A DNA stretch of 64,000 nt from Actinomucor elegans. Lineage: Eukaryota; Mucoromycota; Mucoromycetes; Mucorales; Mucoraceae. A program made the translations under genes and the position numbers. The notes beneath the pieces were generated by a model. The model made no database searches, was not told the DNA's origin, and saw only the letters and a program-made list of their open reading frames with translations. The stretch covers positions 496,001 to 560,000 of the forward strand of contig JAMSLZ010000002.1 in assembly GCA_026027325.1 (NCBI GenBank). Direction: 5' to 3'. Shown here in pieces: positions 25,333 through 37,775 of this stretch (positions within the stretch are counted from its first letter, which is position 1; every line of letters starts with the position of its first letter).

Positions 25333-26024
25333 ATGTTGAGAATCTCGGGCCAAAGCGTGTTTAGAGGTCATTGGGCTCGTCAGCAACCTTTGAAGCAAGT
25401 TTCTGCTACTTGGACTAAGCGATACACATCTTCTACAGGTCAAAAACCAGAGGAACCTGTCACCATTTACACTGGACCCCTGGCTAATGTTGCCAAAAAG
25501 CTCAAGCTCTTTTCAATCACCTCACTTGGTCTCGGTACTGGTATCTCACCTTTCGTCTTTGCTATTGATGTACCTGTACCTTTCGTTGCCAAGGCTGCTC
25601 TTGTCGGTGCAGGTAAGAAACCCCTCCCCCCCCCTGATTGCGATATAATCCACTCACTTTTATTTTAGCGGTTGTGACCAGTGCTGCTTCAACTGGATTG
25701 ATTCAATGGGTTATGTCACCTTATGTCACCAAGATCACGATACCAGGTCCTTTAGAAAAAGACCAGTTGCCTCAAGAATTAACGATTCATACACTGTCTT
25801 TTACTGCCAGAGATCATGCTACCAAGGTGCCTTTGGATGCTATTGGACCTGCCAGTCGTATTTTTACCAGTTGGATGATCACTGATCCTACCCTTGCTAC
25901 AGGTCGCATCGGCCAAAAAGAAGCCAAGCCCAAGTCGCTCTTGTACATTCATCCCGAATTATGCGAGGAAGAAGGATTAATGAAGGATATCGTTGAAAAA
26001 ACTGGTATTGGCAAAGGATTCTAA
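25333..26024 (+). CDS. TMEM70/TMEM186-like mitochondrial membrane protein
   Basis: Two exons (25333-25612, 25669-26024) encode 211 residues. The N terminus is a basic mitochondrial presequence (MLRISGQSVFRGHWARQQPL, later KRYTSS). The core YTGPLANVAKKLKLFSITS followed by a hydrophobic segment, and a second hydrophobic segment around TGLIQWVMSPYV, matches the two-helix hairpin layout of TMEM70-type inner-membrane proteins. In animals TMEM70 assists ATP synthase and complex I assembly; whether the fungal member does this is not shown. The C-terminal ~100 residues face one side and lack known catalytic motifs. It shares a 141-bp divergent promoter with PAN6. Confidence 0.72.
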
Positions 26025-26535
26025 TCATTGCATAGATTTTTTTTTTTCATACCTTGTAAATAATAAAACAATAGATGTACCATAATAACGTTAAATCTAT
26101 CATTAAGACTGTCTTAAAAAGTGGCTTGCCCTTTGGCTTATAATGGAAGGCTTTACAATACTATATACAAATCAAAAACGCAGCTAATTAGGTTATGTTT
26201 ATTAGGCAGCACTGTTGCAATTGGTTCCATTTATCAACAATTGGTGCCTTTGTTTTGATTTGTTTCGTAGTGTATTTTTCGAGTTGTGATGGAAGACTGT
26301 GGCTCATCAGCATTGCCTCAAAAAGAACAGCCCATCTTGTTCCGTTTGAAACCTAGACCAATATTGTGCCGCCGATCACTGTAACAGAAGGCTGTATTAT
26401 CTGAAACCTCTCCTCATTGGGAGACCCGCTAAGCATATGAGTGTTAACGGCAGGAATAGGACAAACGAATTAAAGTAGAGAGCTTCCGCTCCCTTTCTTT
26501 TTCTTTTTCTTTTTCCTTCATATACACTCTTTATT
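26025..26535. other. Spacer upstream of the PP2A B'' gene
   Basis: Starts with an AATAATAAAAC poly(A)-type signal for the TMEM70-like gene and ends in a C/T-rich tract (about 26490-26518) directly before the next ATG, a common fungal leader composition. Nothing else recognised. Confidence 0.45.
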
Positions 26536-29009
26536 ATGACCAATAAAACAAGTATTCCTCAATTTTATTTTCCAAAGCATACATTTGAAGAACTGAAACG
26601 AAACAACAAAAACCAGCATAACGATTTGCTTATGGTAAGCACAGAGTACATAGTGATCCAACACAAACTTCTCATCAACTATGGAACGAATAGAATCAAA
26701 TTTCTCGCGTATTTCAAAAACAACATGGTTATTTGACAGAAAGCGAATTTGAAGTAGTAACGGGCCTGTGCTCCTTACCGCGTTATATGAACCTAGCCCT
26801 ATTTCGAACCATTGATGAATTGAATGATAAAATCACATTAAGTCAATTTAAGCAGTAATATAAACATTAATAGCTTACTATAGTTCCAAAATTCAATTAA
26901 CAATCACCTACTATATAATAATAGGAGTTGGCAAACCTTAACACAAGGCCAAGACCATACACACGATATAGATTTACTAATGTATACTATTATCAAGAAA
27001 CCAGACACCGATAATATCACCCCAGATGATTTCTTACCTATACTCGAAGATATTGTATTACACCACCCTTCATTACAATTCCTAGAGAATAGTATGACTT
27101 TTCAAGAAAGATATAGTATGTAGTGTACATAACTGGATGGTAGTTGTATGCTTATAATAATTTGTTAGTTGAAACTGTCATTTGCAGAATGTTTTATCAA
27201 GCACGCTGTCCAACCGGTAAGATGTCCTTGAGCGCGTTTCGTAAAAGCGGTATCAGCCTTTTATTACAAGCATTGACTCCCTCCATGGATTTGTACAATG
27301 TAAACTGCGCAAGATGATTTCACCCTAGAAAATCATACTTACAATAGTCTCCTAGATTCCCAATGTGTTTTCTTATACTCAATTCTATGTGCTATATTGT
27401 AAACTATGGTCATTGGACGCAGACCATGATTTGTTCTTGACTGAAGCGGATTTGTGCAATTACAATATGGGGACTCTGGGCCGTTTAACCATACAGAGGA
27501 TCATGGATACGGGCCATATAATGACATTTGCTGATCCTATCATTATTTCAGACAAGAAACTCAATGAACCATCTGCTTCGTTGACCTACTTTGACTTTAT
27601 ATGTATGTGTATATAAGCAAGTGTTCTATGTACTTTTTACCAATGCTTATCTTGCTAGGGTTTTTGCTATCAGAGGTCGATAAAAGCACACCTGTGGCTA
27701 TTGAATACTGGTAACTAGCCCCCCCAAAAAAAAATGAAGACCTAATTGTATCACCTTGATGAATTAATGTATATGACATATAGGTTTCGTTGTCTTGATA
27801 TCGATGGTGATGGTGTGCTATCGTTTTTTGAGTTGCGCAAGTTCTGGCAAGATCAAGAACTAAAGTGAGTGATTAATTTATAGCACCCTCTTTTCTCATA
27901 ACTCATTGTTTGCACAGACAGCAGTTCTGTGGGAGCGCACAGAATGAGGGCAACGTGCAGTTTGAAGATATTATGCGTCAAATGTAAATAGATGTCCCAC
28001 TTATGGAGACACGCTGTATTCATATTGGTTTTTATAGGAATGATTTGGTTCAGCCTCAAATACCTGGTCATTTTTTTCTCAAGGATTTAAAAAAGAACGG
28101 CTATTTAGCAGAGAGATTCTTTGATACGTTTATCAACTTTGATCGTTTTCAAGTACACGAAGCACACCAGGAAGGTTCAGTTCGCCAACAGAAAGAGTAC
28201 GAAAACAAGCTGCTGCTTGAGCAAGGATTTTATAGGCCTTGTGAGCCTTTGGCGCTGACAGATGAATTAGGGCTTCCTGTACTATGGTAATGCTGCAACG
28301 CGACTTTAATAGATGTAAGACTCTAATATACTTTATTAGTAACTGGAATGACTATGCAGATATCGAGTACCATCGTATTGTCTTAGATGAGAGCTATATT
28401 AATTCTTATGAAGACAACGAGAGCTGCTCTCATAGCCATCAATCCAATGCTAGCGTCACAGAGGAAGAGGAAGAAGAAGAGCAAGAGGACTTCAGTATTA
28501 GACTACCATATAATAATATCGGCTTTGGTAGGCAAATTGGATCTCAAGACGGACATACAAACAACGGCATTATCTGTAGCGATTCTCCTGATAATGAATA
28601 TGTAGGAACTCCAGTCGATCAGAGCAACAAAAGTAAAGATTATGACATGATAGAACATAACAGTAAAATGTCCTTGGGAGAATCCAGTCGTTTAACAATA
28701 TCAGTGGACTGTTCACATCCTTATGAAGAAGGTGGTATAGATGCATTTTCACCTCTGTTTAATTTATCAGATTTAGAAGATACATTGGAGGGCTATGATG
28801 ACGATGATGGAGAAGATGATCACGGTTCAATTGAAGGTAGTGGAGCACGTACACCTGAATCACCCATCATCATCACACCAAAAGCACAATTGGATCAGGA
28901 AAGTCAGAAACATACAACTACAACCTCTTATTTCGATTTGGATAATGAGGACAGTCACCCCAAAAGAAGTCTCCAACTGAATAATCCTATCATAAACTAT
29001 GTAAATTGA
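26536..29009 (+). CDS. PP2A regulatory subunit B''-type EF-hand protein
   Basis: Targeting subunit of protein phosphatase 2A of the PR72/G5PR class, regulated by calcium in animals. Ten exons: 26536-26634, 26694-26854, 26925-27115, 27169-27299, 27356-27602, 27659-27710, 27784-27864, 27918-27983, 28038-28286 and 28340-29009, giving 648 residues. B'' hallmarks include IPQFYFP, LCSLPRYMN and FLLSEVDKSTPVAIEYWFRC. There are two EF-hand loops: DADHDLFLTEAD and DIDGDGVLSFFE, the second canonical. The core ends near WNDYADIEYHRI. About 200 further residues form an acidic, Ser-rich low-complexity tail (EEEEEEEQED, DDDDGEDD) not typical of animal B'' subunits. The last intron (28287-28339) is the least certain junction. 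Confidence 0.88.
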
Positions 29010-29214
29010 TTCATTTCAACACCACAGTATTGTAGTCAACTGAATGTACAAAATACTACCAAGTAATTTACTATTATATACACATAGTTTATCTCCCTTA
29101 ATATATTAATCTCTTAATGAAATTTGTACCTCACAAGTTTTATTATTATTTATTATTATTAAAATGCATACTATAAAACCGTTTGCTCAACCAAAAAAAA
29201 AAAGAAAAAAAAAG

Positions 29215-32200
29215 TTAACCTCTGATAAATATACCCTTTTCGAACACGCTGCTGAAACGACCCTTGGAAGATTTATCTATGTGATCCAATCCAAGTGCAT
29301 CTTCATCCTGCAAACGTGCCTTTCGAAGTTCAAAATCAGGTTGATCAATTACGGTAACTTGAGGCTCGGCTGCATTCACGTTTCTCAAGATACTAAACTT
29401 GACCTTCTTCCAGTCCATGTCACCTAATCCAGTACGTTTCTGTAATCTCTTCTTTGTTTCCTCAAATGGTTCACCTTTTTTAGCTACAAAACGGAAGGGA
29501 ATGCCATGGAAATCAGTAACATTGTTGTGATAATGAACGACTTGAATAAGACGATCCGAGTCCAAGTCCATTTCCAACTCGTCCTTGGGAATAGGCTATA
29601 CAAATTGGCTAAGTACGTTGATCTTTTTATATATATATATATATATGATGGTATACATACTTCAGCATAGACAATAGCTGTCTTTTCGCAGGCCACATTA
29701 TCCACTGTTTGATCAGGTGAAAATTCCTTTGTTACTTTTCCGTCAACAGCTTCATATAAACGAATCTTGTTGGGATCCTTGATATCCATTTTACCCTTAC
29801 TGATAATTTGATCCAGTAATTGGTGTACAGAACCAGCACGCGAAACCAATGCAGTTACTTTAGTTTCTTTTCGTAAGGTGGAACCAATGATATTCACTTC
29901 AATCGATCGCTTGGATTCCAAATCGGCTACATCTATGTCCATTACTTCGTAATACAAGACGGGTGCATTGATATTATCAAAGCTGACAAATTGTGCATAA
30001 TCTTGAGGCTTAGGTAATGTACCCATTTCCTCTAATCTTGTACCTGGTTTATAATGAATGATATCTCTGGGTAGATTTGTCATTGGATGAGAAGATGTAA
30101 AGCGAATCTTGCTGGCTTCTACTTTGAGTTGAGCAGCCAAGCTTTTGGCAATGGTGATATAACTAGCTCTTCTATCCAAAATCAATCTGACTTCTTCATG
30201 GTTGGTATTATTGGGATTATTGGAGGGCTTTGGTTTGAATAAAATACAAGTTCTGTTATACAATGAGGTAAAATAATCAGGTACAGAAGTAATCAAGTTA
30301 TTCTTTGTAAGTTCATCGACTTCTTTTTGAGAGAGTGTTTGCTGGAAACAAATAATATCACCGTGTTGGATCTCTGCTTTACGGAATGTCAGGTCGCTCC
30401 TTAAAAGATCAATGGATGTAGGCTTGACTTCTTCATAGAGTTGAATAGAAGTGCTTTTGGGCAATCCAGCCTTTTCAACTAATGTAGGAAGAATACTACC
30501 CACCTTTTCATTTAACGATACAAACATATGACCAAGACCTCTGTCAAAGACATTAGTTTCACAAACACTATGCATAGTTTGTAAAAATTACCTTAATCTT
30601 TGTTCCTTAACATCGAAATACTTGATAAACAGCAAGATTTGATCGTGTCGAAGTACAGGTAAAGGCTTATCGGCTTCAGCTACTTCCAGAAATAACTTTG
30701 TAAAGCCATTGCTTGAGGTATTGACACAGGTTGCTTCTCTCATTTTCTCAACAGCTGTAATAAATCATCTATTAGTCAACTGTCAACATCTACATCAAGT
30801 ATTATAACTTACTCTGTCGTTCATCTGCCAAGGATAGAGCTTGATCTACTCGAACGGTTTTGTTCTGTCGATAAAGTATGCTCCATAATCTGAATTTCTC
30901 GGGCTCAAGTTTGTAATGTTCTACTATTTTCTGCTTGAATGCACTGATCTTATCTGTCTTGGGTGCTTTAAACACATCAACATGAGGTGAGACTTCCAGA
31001 TAGCGGTCATCGAATACAGCCAAATTGAATCCTTGATAATCTTTAAAAGAGTCATCTGTAACTACGGCTACTTTGACATTAAGATGCATATCCTGTCTAT
31101 CTTGTTTGCGCTTCTCAATAGTTGCTTTTTCAGCATCCAATCTACGCTCTAACATAAGGGAAATATGAGTAAACCAGCTTATGAAGAACCCCATATGGTA
31201 CTTTACTCAAATGAACTGGGATATCGCTTTCAGTAACAGGTGCTAATAGTTCTTGCAATTTGCTCTTTCGGACATACACCAACATATAAGCATTGGTGAA
31301 TCTCTTCATCATACGAACACTGTTGGTTCTGGTATTGCCGTTTAAGAAAGGAGGCGAAGGTACTTCATTGCTATGATGGCGAAGAGGTTCATCGCCATAG
31401 TTTTCTTCAAATACCTCTTTCTTGGAGACAGGTGTAACACGGTCATCATCAAAGCGATACCACTTGTCACTTGTATCTGGTCTAATCAAAGCAAAATAAT
31501 GACCACCAGAGATATCACCACTGTGAACTAATACACTGTTTAAGAAAAGAAAAAGGGTTAATCATAATAAAAGGAACTTGGCTATCAAACTGTACCCATG
31601 AAGTTCATAGTCATATGGTCCATCTTCGTCAGGCTTTGGGCAATATTTATCCAAGTTGATCTCTGCAGGAAACTCGTGGCGATCATTGATCTACATTCAT
31701 TCAATTTTCAAGGCCCTTTGGTTTATCTATTCTGTTTGTACATTACCTTGACCATAGTGTCTCTCATGAAATCATATTCGAACCTCTTCAACTGCAAGTG
31801 TAATACAGGGGGGAAGCTTTCAAAGATGACACCCTTCTTGGCATCTTGAAGGCCATGTCCTTCAGCATGGTACTTGTTATCGCCCTCCAATGTTTCAACT
31901 TCAATATAATCATCAAAAGAATCAATCAAATTTTTACATCCTTTGACATTGAGCTGGATATCATAGTAATCTTCCACTCGAGAAGATTCGAAATCGACAT
32001 TGATACACTTGATGTAACTCTTCATTTTGCCCTCAAATAGCTTTGAAATAGCACCATCAGCTGGTGTACCCTTCATTTTTTCTTCTAAATTATCTTGCAA
32101 AACACGATTAAATTCTTGCACATCATGTTGCATAAACGCTTCCAAGGTATTCCAGCCAAACGATTTAGTCAATTCAGTTGTGCCAACGGGATCAGGTGAA

Positions 32201-33206
32201 TACTGCAGGTTATAAAAGCAGCGCTGTAGGGCCAATGCTACGCTTTCTGTGGGCTCATCTTTTTCGGTGGGTATCTCATAGACTGCCTTTCTGAATTTAT
32301 TGGTGCAATAGAGAGATTGCAATAATGAGTTCATATAACAGGTGGCGCCTTGGTTTTTTATGCCAACATAGCCTGTTTCTTTGCGAGAATCATAGTTGAC
32401 AAAGTTATGCCATAACACACCTGTTTCATCTTTGACAACGCGAACAAAGACTGAAATGACTATCTCATTGTTGATGAGAAACGGTCCTTTGCCAGCCACA
32501 GACTTTTGAGACAGATCTTCAATATCATAAAAACGCGTGAATCCCCAATCAATCTCTTCAGATGAAAAGCGATGATTAGCACCTAATGTTACAAGAGTTA
32601 GATTCTTATCCGTTCTATTTTGCTTTTGCCTTGCGTACTGTTTGAATAATAACAAGTGGCATCCTCGGGATTTGATATAGCAAGAGCAAACTGTGCGCAG
32701 GTATGCCAATTGTCTGGAATACCATTTTCTTTGGGATTAGCTACTTCAAGATAAATAGACGTTGATTTCTTTTGGTTATTTCCTTTGGGGAACAATAGAA
32801 TGCGCCTATCGAATAACAAATGCCTTAGTGTATATACGAAATGCTTAGCATTCTCATATTAATTACCAAGGATAACCGTTCAATGTAAAGATTGGGCTAT
32901 GTGTTTTGGTTTCTAAACTCTTCCAGTCCTTGATATGCCAATGGTATGATCCCACTTGCTCGGTTTCCAAGTCGCTGTTCTCGGGTAAAAGTAACTTGAG
33001 CATAGTTTCCTCTACATTATAAGATTAAGTTTAAGTGAATTCATAAAAAAAAGAGCTAGTTCATATTTACGATCAGTCACTTTGGGTTTATCTTCTGTAG
33101 CTGCTGTTGTGACAGAAGTTCTTTCTTTCGCGTTCATCTCGGGTAATGTTTCAGTTATCTTGTTACTGTTCAAGTCTGTTTCGACTTGAGAAAGTTTATC
33201 AACCAT
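29215..33206 (-). CDS. UBP15: USP7-like ubiquitin carboxyl-terminal hydrolase (yeast Ubp15 type)
   Basis: Cysteine protease removing ubiquitin. Ten exons on the minus strand: 33071-33206, 32867-33011, 32639-32805, 31747-32582, 31596-31690, 31207-31535, 30813-31148, 30592-30754, 29661-30540 and 29215-29595, giving 1155 residues, close to USP7 and Ubp15. A MATH (TRAF-like) domain spans about residues 60-185 (YHWHIKDWKSL to DWGFTRFYDI). The USP catalytic domain has Cys near 231 (NQGATCYMNSLLQSLY) and His near 472 (HSGDISGGHYFALIRP). A long C-terminal array of ubiquitin-like (HUBL) sequence follows (GLGHMFVSLNEKVGSILPTL, ending GIFIRG). Animal USP7 acts on nuclear targets and Ubp15 on trafficking and cell-cycle targets. 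A 22-bp AAATCTC array lies about 220 bp upstream. Confidence 0.95.
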
Positions 33207-36013
33207 TTTGTACTGTTTGTGTAGTAGAAAAGCAAGAAAAAAAAAGAACTCCGTGATGCCTAGCCTTTTATTTAGAACCGAGTCAAGGTTTCGCAGCTTG
33301 AAGTTCCAAGTTATGCTGGAAACAAACAGTTGCGCGTCCGCTTTACAACCGGAAAAGGCCGTAGTAACACTACAGGACACGCTCGATTTAGCGATACAGT
33401 AACCTTCAACGCCAATTGATTGTGGTGCGGTTTCTTAAATCTCAAAGGGCGGTTTTGAAATCTCAGTTAACGCTTTTGGAAATCTCGAAGGGCGAGTTTT
33501 AAAATCTCAAAGGGCAGAAATCGCCTCCCCAATACATATACAGTCTTAAGGTGCTCAATTAATGTTGTTCAACTGTTGTTTATTTGATTTCTGAACCAAA
33601 ATATATTTGGCTAAAGGGGTTTATTCTCTAAGCACTTCTGGAAATTACTAATAGAATTTTATAAAAGTAGTTGGTTTAGTAAAACCACAAAATCTAATTA
33701 TTCTTGATTTTAAATTCTCAGTGCCACTGAATTTGGTATGCTGAACTTTTCTTTTTAATAAAGTTTTTTATGGCAAAGTAAAGAATGTGGAAGCAGCGAG
33801 CTCTATTTAATAGACAGTATATTTACATCTATGATCGAAATGCTACCCAATAAAATTTGGCATACACATACAATTTAAGAAGCTTTGTTAAACTAGGCAT
33901 ACAGGCGAAGTAGTAACATACAATTGACGGCCAAGGGTTAGAGAACCTTCATTAAATACTGAAGCTGCGATTATTTTTGTCTCATGCTGTTGTATCTTTT
34001 AGTTATGTTATACTTAAAGCACCTTGTGTTGTGGATCTTATTCTTCCATAGCTTTCCCTTTGTAATATCTCATAGTTTTTAAATTTTTACTGAACCTCGC
34101 TGCTTAAGATAACATATACTTTAAACAAACCATAGATAACCCTTTTTTTTGTAAAAATCATATTGGACTAATAACCACCACAAAAAGAGGTTGAACTAAA
34201 GTTCTACTTGGAGAGGAGTATGTATTAATCATTTCTTCGCTTTAAATTTCAGCGAAAGAGGAGACTGATACTTGGCAGAGATGAATTTTCGAACCTGCCT
34301 ATAGATTGGTAAGATGCCTCTGTTTTGAATGATACCGGCAATCTAGTAAAGCAGTCCAATACTTTTCAGTAAGTATAATATCTCTTCAAATGCTTAGGTG
34401 TTTTATACAAAAAGGTATCATCATTTGCACTCGAACTCCGATTAAAGGCAAAGGAATCAAAAACTAGCGTTCTTGCATTAGAAACAACTCATTTAACAGT
34501 TCACTAAAAGAGAGAGCCTCAGTAAGAGTGAGGACTGCAACTTCTGTGCACATACTTAGCTTTTTCATATTTTACTGCGTAGTTGTGCTTAGTATTTTCT
34601 CTTTTTATATCTGGACCTCTATATAATAAGAGGAACATAATTTTGCTTCATGTAAACACTGAGACATCCAGAAAAAAAACTCGTTATACCCTATTCATAT
34701 TTAAAAGTTCTGTTTTCTTGAGAAGAAAGATAATATACGCTAAAAAAACATATAGGCAATATGCTGCGTAATAATGGTATACTCTCGCTAATTATCCTTC
34801 GTGAATAAGCTTTAGTTTTAATAGAGCTTTATTCTTCTATCTTCCTTTTATAGCCAACTTCAGATGTTTGCCCGTAGCAAGACTTTCTGTATCCCCGATC
34901 TCTTGTTTGATCTCATTCGTCGCGATTATAGTAAACGTATAATGAATATAACTTTTTATTAATTGAAAAGTCTGACGTAAAAAAAAAGGCTTCCGATTGA
35001 GCAAGTTATATTATTTCCTATTAACCATCTTTGACATTTATTGGGTTTGTAAATCCAAATGACAGTATTTTGACAGTTGGAGAGCTTAGGAACTAGCTTA
35101 CAACAATAACAATTTTAAATAATGACGCTAAACATGTATTTTATTGGATTGTATTGTCCAATTAGAGGTATTAGTAAATGTGGAACTTCCTGGATTATGC
35201 TATCCTCGCACTTTTCTACCTAAATTTATCTACAATGGCTATCTCTTCTGAAATATACTATCTAATAGTGTTACATTTGACATTGTTATATAGTGATAAC
35301 TAAAGCTTGAATTGTGAACTATAAAAATATATTTGCATTGTACGCTATATATTGTACTTATTAAATGATGCAAGAATGCACCATTAACCCATCCAACCAA
35401 CGCAGCAGCCTAGTACTTTTGATTGGGCACTGTTCGCTTATGATTTACAAGGGCTTTATAGTAAGTCAGTCAGCAGTAACTGTTATAAAGAATCAAGAAC
35501 CTCAACATCAACTAGTGTTATAAAGTTATATGCTGAAAATACAGTCTTTGCTTTATCAAGTAACGTTGTAGAGATTTGTGTTTGAAGGAAACCATCAATT
35601 TTTCTAATATCAGATTATTTCGGCCATATTTACAAAATCTCGACTAATTCCAGCATTTTTTCTCATTTGAAGGCTGCCTCGTATTTAAAATGAGATGTCC
35701 TATTCATTAGGGGCGTCCTTCTGCTGAAATGTAATGAATATATTATATTTTGGGCTCATATCCTAAATTACTTGTATCTCATACAGGTTAGTCTATTGAT
35801 CGATAGGTCTCATGATTGACCAATCTCGATATAATTTTGTATCCGATAGCTAGTAGGTGCTCGTCCAAATTAAGTTGTTCCACACATTGTGATTATGTCT
35901 AACTGAAAAGCAATTATTATACTAAACTGTATTACAAAACACAATTCCTGTGTCGTACCTCCTTAGTTATACCCCAATCATATTATAGAATATAGAACAC
36001 TTTGAATATGTAT

Positions 36014-36048
<35 letters not shown>

Positions 36049-36319
36049 GGTATTAACAGGTAGTGTTTCATAAACAATGTGTACTTTTTCTCCTACGTAT
36101 CTAGTCAAATATCGCATCCTACTAATACCTAGAGCTCTAGATGAAATGATATCTATAATTTTAAAGTCCTGTTGTATTTCTAATATTGTCTTAGATCAAA
36201 CAAAACTTTGTATACATTTTATCTTCATAAGTCTAGTTTTCAATCATCTTTAGAAACGGATCAAGTATACACTACATACAGTAAAGTGCGAAATTTTATT
36301 AGTTATTAGGTTCTCATTC
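33207..36319. other. Long AT-rich spacer
   Basis: Holds the USP7-like gene promoter and the AAATCTC array at 33427-33523, then about 2.8 kb with no gene recognised. Possible inverted copies of the short dispersed repeat lie near 35605-35640 and 35790-35850. A T-run of about 29 nt lies at 36019-36047. Confidence 0.45.
33427..33523. repeat. Degenerate 20-23 bp tandem array (AAATCTC)
   Basis: Four adjacent units begin at 33427, 33449, 33472 and 33492. Each starts with GCGG/GCTT/GCGA, contains AAATCTC and ends AAGG or similar; a partial fifth (GCAG...) follows. The array sits about 220 bp upstream of the USP7-like start codon. A role as binding-site array is inference. Confidence 0.7.
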
Positions 36320-36454
36320 TAATAAATAGATGTTTATTAGAGTGCACGAGAAATTAATGTCTTTATTGATTATGTAACAGTAGTAGATAAGTTGAGCAAC
36401 GCAAGTGAAAACCTTGAAACGAGAAAATCTTGAGGGCACCAAACAAGTCCATAT
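36320..36454 (-). repeat. Variable tail of repeat copy A
   Basis: Read on the minus strand, this continues from the 2.4-kb repeat with two CTCAAG/TTCAAG-type units, then GTTGCTCAAC..., and AATCAATAAA. The same order of pieces, diverged and with extra CTCAAG-type units, borders copy B at 56010-56175. It may be the 3' tail of the transposed unit; AATAAA would act as a poly(A) signal. Confidence 0.5.
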
Positions 36455-36532
36455 ATGAATACCAAAGGAAGCTGAATACAGATTATGGATTAGGCAGTGC
36501 ATGCACATTGGGTAGTGAATCCCAACAAGTTA

Positions 36533-36599
36533 GTAAAGTAAGGGAACCGAACCCTTTCACACTTCATAAACAAGATGCACATGCCAACCATCACTTTAC
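36533..36599 (-). ncRNA. tRNA-like structure, copy A
   Basis: On the minus strand, 5' GTAAAGT and 3' ACTTTAC form a perfect 7-bp acceptor-type stem. Next to the 3' arm lies a T-arm (AAGGG, loop TTCGGTT, CCCTT), and the D-region reads GGTTGGCATGTGCATC, like tRNA A boxes. At 67 nt it is about 5 nt shorter than a normal tRNA, and the anticodon arm is degenerate. The B box is altered here (GGTTCGGTTCC). It looks tRNA-derived rather than a working tRNA. Confidence 0.55.
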
Positions 36600-37624
36600 T
36601 TCAGTTATACTCCGAAACCCTTGCGGGTAAAAGAGAGTATTGGATTGCTGGGACCACTGGAGCAAACAGTACCTAAAACTTGCCTGGAATCAATAGACTT
36701 GATTAACCTCTTGAGTAAACATACTTACCATAACCCATAAGCCAGCAAACATGCACATCCTTCACACATACTAATTGCTATAGTTGTTGCATTTTCTTGC
36801 TGAAATCACCAAACATCTAACTTAAATATCCTCAAGATCATAGCATCATAGGTAATGGAAACCATATATCAGACTTAACTTGATGCCTTGAGTGGGGGGG
36901 GGGGGTTTCTTTCTTGCGTATTTAGGACCGTTCAAAATGAGATATATAGACAAAAAAGTTAGTCAAATCCATTTACATACAATAATAAAACCATTTGATA
37001 CTTAACTTCTGCATCGTCCAAATGTCCTCCTTCATTCATGCGCCAATTTCGCCACTTCATTTGCTTCCATACAGCCGGCACTTATGTGACGCAAAAAGCT
37101 GATCTCTTTTCTCGTTCGATTCGCTTCAAACAAGTCTATGCTTCAGCCTTCTTCAAGCATCGATAGGGTTCAGCCAGTCTACACAAGATATCTTTCCATC
37201 TGCTGACGATTGCGAATTTAGCTGTCCTTTCCTCGCGGCACCTATTCATTTTCACTGAAGAAGAGGGTTCACTGTGATTTATGAAAAAAGGGCAAGGATT
37301 TTCAGAGGAACAACAGAGTAGACCAGAGCGTCCACTTTTCCACCTCAGAGTAGTCCAGCAAGCTGCGTTCATTGCTTATCCATACACTCGAGTCAACCCT
37401 TTCTTTTTTTTTTGTCATCTTCTTAGACCATGCATCCGACAAAGATTGCCCTTTTCCCCAACAAGCCTTCATGGTTCTTCTTCCAGGCCCCCATCACTTC
37501 AGCAACCCTGGTCAACTTTTTTTTTCGCTTCATCTTACCGGCCTGCATACCTGAACCTTCACTTCCAGCTTCGCATACACAGACTACTCATTAGCTTGCC
37601 ACCATTTTTTTTTTTTTGTGTTTT

Positions 37625-37775
37625 TGCTTGATACAAACGGACCACGAGTAGCTTGGTCATTTCTTGATACAAATAGGCCTTGAGAGATTTGGCCATTTCT
37701 TGCTTGATACAAATGAGCCACAAGCAGTTTGGCTATTTTTTGCTTGATACAAATGGACTTTCATGGAGTTGGAAC
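37625..37775. repeat. 38-bp x 4 imperfect tandem repeat inside copy A
   Basis: Units carrying CTTGATACAAA start near 37627, 37663, 37703 and 37743, each followed by a GG-rich half and TTTGG or CTTGG. The same array, with the same unit order, occurs in copy B at 57352-57502, so it predates the duplication. Confidence 0.8.

Noticed and set aside
36533..36599. Calling the tRNA-like fold a functional tRNA gene with a named anticodon
   Set aside because: The anticodon stem does not pair properly and the length is short, so no isotype can be assigned.
37136..37372. 78-codon minus frame conserved in both 2.4-kb copies (also 56858-57094)
   Set aside because: Identity of the frame only reflects identity of the DNA; no domain, and overlapping plus frames are equally open.
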